Source: Batkoa obscura
Lineage: Eukaryota; Entomophthoromycota; Entomophthoromycetes; Entomophthorales; Batkoaceae
Direction of reading: 5' to 3'
DNA: 64,000 nucleotides
Assembly: GCA_030770535.1 (NCBI GenBank)
Contig: JASVEC010000011.1
Coordinates: 496,001-560,000 of the forward strand
Part shown: positions 56,801-64,000 of the stretch, piece by piece
Layout: each line of letters opens with the position of its first letter
Position numbering within the stretch: position 1 is the stretch's first letter
The notes under the pieces: generated by a model
What the model was told of the DNA's origin: nothing
Database searches by the model: none
What the model saw: the letters and a program-made list of their open reading frames with translations, nothing else
Made by a program: the position numbers and the translations under genes

Positions 56801-57727
56801 GAATATACCTATACAAATATGTTTCAAGTGGTCACTGCAATTATGTTTATGGGAAATTCTTTCGGAATCGCTTCTGGCGAATTGACTTCTTTTGTTAAAT
56901 CTAAAATTGCTGCCAATGATATTTTTGCACTTTTAGACCGTACACCCAAAATCAATCAATCAGATGCTTATGGTAATAAGAACAAAAAACTTTATGGTAA
57001 CATTTCAAGTAAAAATGCTCATTTCTCTTACCCATCCAGACCCGATACTAAGGTATTAAATGGATTAGATTTAGAAGTACTTAGAAATAAAAAAGTAGCT
57101 TTAGTTGGCTCTTCTGGGTCTGGAAAATCAACTATCATTGGCCTTATCCAAATGTTCTATACACTTGATTCTGGTAAGCTTGAAGTTGAAGGCCAGGATA
57201 TCAGTGAATGGAATGTACCTTATTTAAGAAGTCAATTATCTACCGTTGGTCAAGAACCTGTGCTTTTCAATATTTCAGTTATGGATAACATTGCTTATGG
57301 AGTAGAAAGAGATGTCACAAAAGAAGAAATTATTCATGTAGCTAAAATGGCTAATGCACATGATTTTATCATGGATCTCCCAGATGGTTATGATACTTCA
57401 TGTGGTGAGCGTGGAGGTAGACTTTCAGGTGGTCAAAAACAGAGAGTAGCTATTGCTAGAGCACTTATTAGGAATCCAAAATTATTGCTATTAGATGAAG
57501 CTACATCTGCTTTAGATTCCCAATCTGAAAAAGTTGTACAAGATGCTTTAGATAAAGCTTCGGAAGGTAGAACTACAATTACCATTGCTCATCGTTTATC
57601 CACTATTCAAGATGCTGATATAATTATTGTTATGAAAAATGGTAAAAAAGTAGAAATGGGTACTCATGATGAGCTTCTAACGCTTAATGGCTTCTATACA
57701 TCTTTGGTTCAAAACCAATCACTTTGA
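53876..57727 (+). CDS. ABCB-type full ABC transporter 3
   Basis: Intron-less, 1283 residues, full ABCB layout with both NBDs canonical (GHSGSGKST, GSSGSGKST, LSGGQKQR twice, LDEATSALD twice). Mostly identical to transporter 2, but several short tracts match transporter 1 instead, for example DKVGLLIQ in TMD1 and AANDIFALLDRT before NBD2, with the same codons. Such mosaics point to gene conversion among the three copies. Differences from transporter 2 fall mainly in membrane segments that may line the substrate pocket. Probable efflux pump; the substrate is not readable. Confidence 0.95.
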   Translation: MFKAKKKNENENRVNEKGIGLEEKKEKTPNVPLLKLFKFATKNDKIIIGLAMLASIINGLSQPFLFLLFSQIIGFFGNYQKNYPVSPDLADATLKDEINFLCIMFVVAGSVTAIAAYLQLSLWLIVGESQAVRIRNKYYRSVLSQEMGWFDSISSGDIASRIAGDINLVQDGMSDKVGLLIQNITCFIGAFVIAFIKGWKLTLVMLSSVPLVVFSGMLLGIMVADSSKGGQGVYGEAGSIAEEVLSAIKTIYSFNTQEKEQIRYENKLQMARKSGFRKAFFTGLGNGIFLLITFSSYALAMWYGGKLIHDREQDAGDVLTVFFNVLTGSMVLGMASPSITAVATAQGAATKLFEIIERESSIDPFLITEEHVKNQSKMSPVKGNITFENVQFSYPSRLDVQILKGISFEASKGQTVALVGHSGSGKSTCVGLIERFYAPTSGRVLLDGIDISQISNKFLKEHVGLVGQEPCLFGTTIKQNILFGLKNDDEFKADAKQLHDRVVNACKLANIHDFIMKLPQQYDTMVGDRGSQLSGGQKQRIAIARAIIKDPTILLLDEATSALDTESERIVQKALDNAAKDRTTIVIAHRLSTIKKADKIIVFDKGTIIEEGSHNELLALNGAYANLVKQQEIRKGGEEEVTEDDDIVIESTSEEEIVIDIEDIEDIKELDVGLFKMTSRVETLPKELIESRRNKGKVSIPLMRCLKMISPYWYFGLVGAIGALLDGIVFPMYALLLTNATQSFFHLTTPGLIEKGQNDINFWSLMFLILAIGCLIAGFMKHAGFNTLGEYLTYEIRKKCFRSLLTQEVGFYDAPENSVGIITGKLSTEAENVQGLVGKFLGPVFGVLSCAIASLIIAFSSGWKLTLVALATAPLNVYGQLVQVSVLSDVNEKTKLAYLKVSQIAMESILSKRTINSLNREAIFFEDYLERVEKAHRISRKGYLKSAIGYSFAMCIPHFINALLFWYGTILIISQEYTYTNMFQVVTAIMFMGNSFGIASGELTSFVKSKIAANDIFALLDRTPKINQSDAYGNKNKKLYGNISSKNAHFSYPSRPDTKVLNGLDLEVLRNKKVALVGSSGSGKSTIIGLIQMFYTLDSGKLEVEGQDISEWNVPYLRSQLSTVGQEPVLFNISVMDNIAYGVERDVTKEEIIHVAKMANAHDFIMDLPDGYDTSCGERGGRLSGGQKQRVAIARALIRNPKLLLLDEATSALDSQSEKVVQDALDKASEGRTTITIAHRLSTIQDADIIIVMKNGKKVEMGTHDELLTLNGFYTSLVQNQSL

Positions 57728-58206
57728 TTTAATTAAAAATTTACTATATTTTGACATTTGAAATTAACTCTTTATTTTTATTTATTGTCACTATTAAAAA
57801 GCTACCAATTAGAAAACTTACTTATGCTTCATATTCTATTATCATTATTGTATTTTACTGTTTTAATGAATATTTTCTTTATTAGACTGTTTTTATATTA
57901 GTTACTTATTTTAAGAATTCTTTTAAACTTTTAAAGAGAGTTCTGTAGTTTTTTTTCATACTTACAATCATAATAGTGAAGCATGCATGCTAATATAAAA
58001 TTTCAACAAGAGATTTTAATTACATAAAAACTTTACATTATATGGGGATGTCCGAATTGATTTCAGAATTTAGAAATTAATCCAAATTTTAAGTTTTTAA
58101 ATTTGCAAGTCTTTATATGATTAGCTAAATTTAAAAAGCTTAAAATTAAATATAAAAATTTAACTTAAAAGACTTATTTTATTTATCTTATTTTTTTAAT
58201 CATGTT

Positions 58207-58567
58207 TGTGAAAGTTGGTACTTAGTGGTTGGAGTTGAAAGTAGTTCTAGCTTAATTAATTGGCCGTAAGCCAAAGAGTCTTAGTTTATGTAACTAAGAT
58301 AGACTCAAATTAACAGGAATAGTACATAGCAGGCTATGAACTATGTAAAATAAATAGAATAGAAGATACTACTGTAAAATCTACGTAAGATGTTGTCAGA
58401 AAGACTTAGTGGCTTTATTAAAGGTAAGATGTTAGGGAATAGTTCAATTAAAAAGCCTCGAGGTATTATATTGAAGAATCTCTTTTATACTCCAACTAGT
58501 TTTGTAAACAAGTTAAGTGACTATTATATCATAATCAATCATAGAGCTGATGAAGCGATATTTCACA
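58207..58567 (+). mobile_element. Solo LTR (361 bp) with 5-bp duplication
   Basis: TGTGAAAG...TTTCACA flanked by ATGTT on both sides. Same insertion as 51619-51979, reverse-complemented and virtually identical. Confidence 0.88.
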
Positions 58568-58929
58568 ATGTTATATATTTTTTTATTAAATGTCCAATAG
58601 ATATATAATATACAATATATAAATATATAATTATTTGACTTTATTTTTTATTAAAATAAAAACAAAATACAAGCTTTTATAACTAAACTTCGAAATGGAA
58701 TTTCTAAAAATTTTAATACGATAGGAAGAAGCACGTTATATAAACATTGTAATTCATTTACATCAGTTTTAACAACTATTCACAATAACCCAAAGTTTAT
58801 GGAATTTTATAATAAAACAAAAAAAAAGAAAAGAAAAGTGATTAAAGTTTACTATTAATAATAATAAACTTAATCAAGCAATGTATAAAATTAGTGCTTT
58901 AAAGGAAACAGGAAATAAAAACCAGCAAG

Positions 58930-59790
58930 TGTGAAATATCGCTTCATTAGCTCTAGGATTGATTATAATATGATAATCAATTCAGAGTCCCTTATATAGA
59001 TTTGCTGTGAGAATTGCTACCACCTGTTCATGAAGAACTTATTGTCCATGTTTTAATGTCCATACTTGGCAACTATAATAAGTTATAACTGTTATAATGT
59101 TCCTTATATATAGCCACCCAGTTGGAGTATAAAAGAGATTCTTCAACATACTAACTCGAGGCTTCTTAATTGGATTACTCCCTGATAATGTATCATTCAT
59201 TAATAAAGTCACTAAGTCCTTCTGACAACATCTTATATAGATTTTACAGTAGTATCTTCCATTGTATTTGTTTTACATAATTCGTAGCTTATTGCGTACT
59301 ATTTCTATTAAGTTAAGTCTATCTTATGTGAAATATTGCTTTATTTAGCTCTCGGATTGATTATAACGCAACAATCACTTAAGTTGCTGTGTTCTCAAGT
59401 TCAAATACAATCAAGTCAGAGTCCCTTATTTTGATTTGCAGCGAGAATTTATAACTTCATATTGCAAACAATATTATCCTCTCTTTTGATACCCATACTT
59501 GTTGGAGTATAAAAGAGATTCTTCAACGTGATAACTCGAGGCTTTTTAACTGAATTACCCCCTGATATCGTACTATTAATAAAGCCACTAAGTCTTTCTG
59601 ACAACTTCTTACGTAGATTTTACAGTAGTATTGTCTATTCTATTTGTTTTACATAGTTCGCAACTTATTACGTATTATTCCTATCCATTTAAGTCTATCT
59701 TAGTTACATAAAGTAAGACCGTTCGACTCAAGGCAAGTTAGTTAAGCAAGAGTAGCTTTTAACTTCGACCACTAAGTATCAACTTTCACA
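58930..59790 (-). mobile_element. Composite solo LTR insertion (861 bp)
   Basis: Bounded by CAAG on both sides (58926-58929, 59791-59794). It holds a partial LTR followed at 59327 by a second, complete LTR of the same family. The unoccupied site exists in transposon L near 51250. Confidence 0.85.
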
Positions 59791-60017
59791 CAAGTAGCAT
59801 TATTATCAACTATAGCTTCAGTATATTCTTTTGATGAATGTAAAAGTTTTGGATCTAATATAAATAGAAATCAATATGATTATTCAAAAATAATTAATAA
59901 TAATAAAATATTAATGCTACAACCTATTATCAAAAATATAAAAAAAATTAAAGATGAGCAAATTGAGATTATTATACAATATTTACTTAATAATTCAACT
60001 ATTTCATCAAGATTTAA

Positions 60018-60090
60018 TAAAAACAATAAAAATAATAAAAATAATAAAAATAATAAAAATAATAAAAATAATAAAAATAATAAAAATTCG
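60018..60090. repeat. Tandem 9-bp repeat (AATAATAAA)n
   Basis: About eight units inside the transposase reading frame, coding a Lys-Asn-Asn run. Confidence 0.85.
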
Positions 60091-60517
60091 GCAGATAATA
60101 TATATATTAAATAAAAGTAGAAGAATGATATACAGTAAATATTTTAATGATCTAAAAGATAAAGCAGTAGCTAGGTCAACATTTTTAAATATATACCAAA
60201 TAACTTTAAAAATCCAGCAAGAAAAACAGATTTATGTAATATATGTGCCCAATATACAGTTAGAAAAAAGTTATTTGAAAATAAGATAAATACAATGATA
60301 AAAAATAAAGCAAAGATAAAAAAGTCTTTTAATAAAAAAAAAAAGTTATATAAATTATATAAATATTATGTTAATGTTCAAAAAGATATATTTAATGAAG
60401 CTATTAAAAAATTAAATAATAAAAGTTGTATAATAATTTTAGACTTTAAATAAAATATGGAAATAGGAACAAGACCAGATCCAATAAATTTAGACCATTA
60501 TAATAAACAAGCTATAT

Positions 60518-60616
60518 GGGGATGTATTTTTATGTTTAAGAATTTTACTAACAACCTTTCTGTTGAAATAGCGCTTAAAAGATGGAAAAAATAATGAAAC
60601 CAAAAAAAACACCCCC
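60518..60616 (-). repeat. 98-bp MITE, copy 13, inside the transposase frame
   Basis: GGGGATGT...ACACCCCC with ATAT at 60514-60517 and 60617-60620. Reading across it with a single ATAT gives NKQAI-S-VLGFGVL in one frame, proof of a clean insertion. Confidence 0.93.
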
Positions 60617-60990
60617 ATATCAGTATTAGGGTTTGGTGTTTTGTATTTAAAAAATGATAAAACAATAAGCAAAGTTTATTTTGATTATTTATCTGAAATA
60701 TTAAATCATGATTCAGCATATGTAGGAGGTTGTTTAATTGATTTAATATCTAAAGAGCTTTTATTTAAAAAGTTTACAAAAATTAATATATGGGCAGATA
60801 CAGGATATCATCTTAAATCTCAAGAGTTTTTATATTATATATTTGAAGAAATTTATAAAATAAATAGTAGTTTAAATATTGATCTTAGTTTTTTTGCTGA
60901 GCATCATGGAAAAAATATAGTTGGCGGACATTTTGGAAATCTTTCACAATGGAAAAATAACTTTGAAGCATTATATAAAATAGAAGATAT

Positions 60991-61188
60991 GGTGATGTTT
61001 TTTTGTTTAAGAATTTTACTAATAAACTTTCCGCTGAAATAACGCTTAAAAAATGAAAAAAGTAATTGGGGATGTATTTTTGTGTTTAAGAATTTTACTA
61101 AAAAGTTTTCCGCTCAAATAGCGCTTAAAAATGGAAAAAATAATGAAGCCAAAAAAACACCCCCAATTAAGCCAAAAAAAACACCCTC
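60991..61188 (-). repeat. 98-bp MITE, copy 14, holding a nested copy
   Basis: Outer ends GGTGATGT and ACACCCTC, flanks ATAT (60987-60990, 61189-61192). Split by copy 15. The coding text on either side is KIED and DQLISKF. Confidence 0.9.
61068..61164 (-). repeat. 98-bp MITE, copy 15, nested in copy 14
   Basis: GGGGATGT...ACACCCCC flanked by AATT on both sides (61064-61067, 61165-61168). AATT occurs once in the uninterrupted copy at 50495-50498. Confidence 0.93.
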
Positions 61189-61462
61189 ATATTGATCAAT
61201 TAATTTCGAAATTTAAGATTTTTATTTGTAAACATAATATAATTAATAACTCAACTGTCAATAATAGGAAAACAAATATAATTTTTGAAAAGTATGAAAG
61301 AAACAAAGATACGAAGAAAATAATAAAAATAATAAAAATAATAAAAATACAAGGTATTAAAGATTATTTCCATTTTTATTAAACATGTATTTATATCACT
61401 TTTTTTTAATCTATCAGATACTGGATAGCAGTGTAGTTTATTATCAATTAAAGTTATAAAGT

Positions 61463-61500
61463 CTATAGAAAATAGAAAATAGAAAATAGAAAATAGAAAA
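61463..61500. repeat. Tandem 7-bp repeat (GAAAATA)n
   Basis: Complement of the tract at 50181-50213 in the partner transposon. Confidence 0.8.
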
Positions 61501-62201
61501 ATTAAAAGATTAACCCCAGCTTATCTTACAAAAATAACAGAAAATTTAAAAGTTTGAACATTTAGTAAGCAAGTAAGTAGCTTATTGAATGATAAAAATT
61601 AATTATTAAATGTTGATATTACTTAAATTATTAATAGCTAAGTTAATAAATAGTCAAAGAGCAAGTAGTTGTAATAATAAGTAAAAACTATTATTACACC
61701 GCTTGTGTTACATAGGGATGGTTAATTATAGTTTTGGGACCAACCACTCCCTCCCATGCAGCTATTTATTAACTTAACGATATATTAATAATGTAATCAT
61801 AACATCAAAATAGTTTATTTATTTAATAGCAAATCTGTAATGTTGGTTATAAAGCAGTCAATAATAAATTTTCTCAATGGGGTTTTATAGGAATATGTAT
61901 TTATTTACATACTACAACTTTGATTAGTATCAGTATATAGTTATATTAGTAAAAGCCTTGGTAATCTGGGAATTTGTATTAAATTTAATAGAAATTCCGT
62001 TAACTTGTAATAAAATAATTTAAAACTGTATCGGGTACTTTTGGTCTTTAAATAATTTATTTTTATAGAATTTTAAGCAAAGTTTTTAAAATATTTTATA
62101 TTTAGAAATTGGATAAAATAATGAAACCAATTGAACATTTCCCATTTGATAAAAAATAACAATCCCAATTAACTTTCAAAAAAAATCAGAGTTTAAAAAT
62201 A

Positions 62202-62274
62202 TGCTCCGTATAGGGCTTGAACCTATGACCTTAGCGTTATTAGCACCACGCTCTGCCAACTGAGCTAACGGAGC
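62202..62274 (-). tRNA. tRNA-Ile(AAT), second copy
   Basis: Same cloverleaf and anticodon loop CTAATAA as the gene at 4.9 kb. The T-loop reads TTCAAGC instead of TTCGACC; all stems still pair. It lies about 60 bases beyond the end of transposon R. Confidence 0.94.
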
Positions 62275-62686
62275 CTGCCAAATTTGTTATATTCCTTGAG
62301 TAAAAAGACATAAATAAACTACACTTTAGATGACTGCTAAATGTTCTTTAATTAGGATAAATTATTTATAATAACCCTCTGATGGATTGATAATTTATTG
62401 TATCGAAGAATGGAACTGTTGATATTTAAAACTGGAAAAACTTAAAAATCAATAAAATTGGGATAAACGCTTTTCAATGTGACTTTAGATTAATCAAATT
62501 AGTGTGCATCGGAAGAATGGAACAATTAATTCTAAAATTGAAGGAGTTGAAAATCATAGTTAAGTTTAGGATAAATTGAGGTCTGCCGGTGATGAAGTTA
62601 GGTGAATGGAAAAGATAATTTTTGAGAAGAGATGATAATGTATATTCTTAACAAAAGTTAAATTAGAATAGTTAAAGTTATTAATA

Positions 62687-62717
<31 letters not shown>

Positions 62718-63671
62718 TTAAGGGTTTGATTTTTTGCTAATTTAATTTAATTTTATAATAATGGCTTTTAAACCAAATTAATTAGTAGTGAGCTTTAACT
62801 CATCGTTTATAAAATTTAGAGTGCCATTAAAGCAAAAATATCCACTTTTTTTACACTGTTAATGAATTTCAACCTCTGTTTTAATTTTATACGACCTATT
62901 TTAAGGCCATTTTAGATAATAGTGGTTCGTTAACTTTATGTAATTTTTTTGGGTTTTTTTTAGATAATGAACAAATGAGCAATAAATAAATGTTTTTTTT
63001 TAATATGGAATAAAATCAATATGAATAAGATGAATAGTCACAACCTTCTATCGAAATACGATATTTAAAAACTATTGAGTGATTTAATAATGAGTCAAAT
63101 TCTAACCTTCTAGTTATCTGTAAATTGTAGTTTAATTAATAATTAACAAAATCCAGTATCATAAATAAATCAAAAAAATTATTAATCAAGAAACTTTATT
63201 TAGATAGTTTAAAATATATTATTACTTGATATAATTTTAGTAGTTAGAGTTTAAAAATGTGTTTAAAAAGATGTTAGAAATAACGTCAAATTGAATTTTA
63301 ACCACTTATTCAAGAAATTTTGAAATATTTAGCATAAATTTATAACTGGTATAATTAATATATTTGAAAATAATGATAGTGTTAGAACCATAAAAAGTAA
63401 TCTTACTTATTTAATTGGTAAACTTCAAGTTGATCTTTAAACTAAATAATTGATAATATTTATTATTATAAATTATTAAATAATAAATAAATAAAAAGTA
63501 TAAATATCAACAATATTGACAATTAATTTTAAATTTTAAACTTTCATTTTTGCTATTTAATTTAATTTAATTATTATTATTATCACTTCTTGTTCATATC
63601 TATTTTCATAATTATTATTTCAACATTTATAAAATAAATAATTAAATAATAACTTTCATATAATAACAAAA
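62275..63671. other. Intergenic, AT-rich, with (AAT)n microsatellite
   Basis: No ORF or RNA recognised. A run of about ten ATA/AAT triplets lies at 62686-62716. The last 200 bases are the promoter region of the gene starting at 63672. Confidence 0.5.
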
Positions 63672-64000
63672 ATGAATTTATTCACCATAAAATCCCACTC
63701 TAATATATCAACCACAGTCTCACATACTAGTATGAGTGCTCAAAATCATTTAAGCTATATCTTCAATTTTGGTAACAAATTGAAGAAGCGTAATAGTATT
63801 TCTCAACTTAGTGAAAAAGAAATTGAAGTATATTCAACTTCCTCACCAACTTCGGAAGATCCAACTACTTTAATGACAATTCAATCTTATAATTCCACAT
63901 TAGAACCAGAAGATGTACTTCCTTTATATCAATGTAGTTTAAATAAAGAAGGTATTGTGTTATTAAAATGGGAAAAAATTCAATCGAAAAAAATGAATAA
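63672..64000 (+). CDS. 5' end of an unidentified gene, possible PH-domain protein (runs off the window)
   Basis: Open from ATG at 63672 to the window end (109 codons, no stop). The N-terminus is Ser/Thr-rich and polar, as in many fungal regulators. The last part, LPLYQCSLNKEGIVLLKWEKI, resembles the LPPYxCxLxKEG lead-in to fungal PH domains, which bind phosphoinositides. That resemblance is by eye and the domain itself would lie beyond the window. Confidence 0.45.
   Translation, partial: MNLFTIKSHSNISTTVSHTSMSAQNHLSYIFNFGNKLKKRNSISQLSEKEIEVYSTSSPTSEDPTTLMTIQSYNSTLEPEDVLPLYQCSLNKEGIVLLKWEKIQSKKMN

Larger units (their letters stand above)
53390..58039 (+). repeat. Duplicated ABC transporter unit, right copy (inverted)
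   Basis: Reverse complement of 43826-48480. The 3' flank runs colinear with the left unit up to ATAT at 58040-58043, where transposon R begins. The 5' flank is recognisable back to about 53390 but diverged. Confidence 0.85.
58640..61382 (+). pseudogene. DDE-type transposase gene of copy R, interrupted
   Basis: Coding text, in order: IQAFITKLRNGIS; ALKETGNKNQQ; (LTR) VALLSTIASVYSF; an Asn/Lys tract from a 9-bp repeat; a cysteine pair (LCNICAQY); SCIIILDFK followed by a TAA stop where relatives appear to have Glu; NMEIGTRPDP; (MITE) VLGFGVLYLKND; INIWADTGYHLKSQEFLYYIFEEI; FFAEHHGKNIVGGHFGNLSQW; (MITE) DQLISKF. D-F-K, D-x-G-x-H and H-G-K look like the catalytic blocks of a transposase. The usual acidic residue after HGK appears to be Gly. 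Superfamily unknown to me; Sola is a guess from target size. Certainly non-functional here. Confidence 0.65.
58044..62143 (+). mobile_element. DNA transposon copy R (about 4.1 kb), carries a broken transposase gene
   Basis: Left end GGGGATGTCCGAATTGA after ATAT; right end CCAATTGAACATTTCCC. Reading left to right it holds a solo LTR (58207-58567), the transposase gene (about 58640-61382) split by a composite LTR and two MITE insertions, a 7-bp tandem repeat and the right arm. Four-base target duplications and these ends fit a Sola-like superfamily, but I cannot confirm the assignment. It is the likely source family of the 98-bp MITEs. Confidence 0.8.

Noticed and set aside
59954-60289. 111-codon frame overlapping the transposase
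   Set aside because: Most of it is a shifted reading of the 9-bp repeat (Ile-Lys-Ile run); the other frame carries the family motifs.
52-61188. The repeated 98-bp units as a CRISPR array
   Set aside because: Copies are dispersed over 60 kb, lie in both orientations, have inverted ends and target duplications, and the genes are eukaryotic with introns.

Overview
The window is AT-rich nuclear DNA of a fungus. The genes are compact, with introns of roughly 45-190 bases. They include fungal signature genes (a PHO81/NUC-2-type SPX-ankyrin protein, an Ecm5/KDM5-type JmjN-ARID-PHD-JmjC protein, COX20, MCM5, ribosomal protein L27) and a secreted trypsin. The AT bias, the trypsin and the expanded ABCB transporters suggest an early-diverging lineage such as Entomophthoromycotina (Conidiobolus-like). 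The lineage is inferred, not shown.

Layout: 0-7 kb holds a secreted trypsin, a pseudokinase with a helical N-terminus, a tRNA-Ile(AAT) and a C2H2 zinc-finger protein. 8.6-12.4 kb is ABCB full transporter 1. 12.8-17.7 kb is a KDM5/Ecm5-like gene on the minus strand whose JmjC domain has lost an iron ligand. 18.5-26.1 kb is a Ty3-type LTR retrotransposon that looks whole and very young. 27.1-30.3 kb is a five-exon PHO81-like gene. 30.9-33.2 kb carries three inverted-repeat elements and a one-ORF DDE transposase-derived gene lacking one catalytic Asp. 34.0-38.3 kb is a housekeeping block (mcm5, cox20, rpl27). 39.8-43.1 kb holds two decayed genes, one F-box-like and one Zn2Cys6-factor-like.

44-62 kb is the most rearranged part. 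ABCB transporters 2 (minus) and 3 (plus) form a large inverted repeat, with copies of a DNA transposon (about 2.6 and 4.1 kb) at the junctions. Comparing flanks indicates that the two transporters arose as a direct tandem duplication. The second unit was then flipped by recombination between inverted transposon copies; the unoccupied insertion site survives next to transporter 2. The three transporters are mosaics of one another, with almost identical nucleotide-binding domains, as expected from gene conversion.

A family of about 98-bp non-autonomous elements (GGGG(A/G)TGT...ACATCCCC ends, 4-bp target duplications) is scattered through the window in about 15 copies. Their ends match the ends of the large transposon, which carries a broken gene with D-F-K, D-x-G-x-H and H-G-K transposase-like motifs. 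This is the best candidate here for a poorly described element system. A second tRNA-Ile(AAT) and the 5' end of a possible PH-domain gene close the window.
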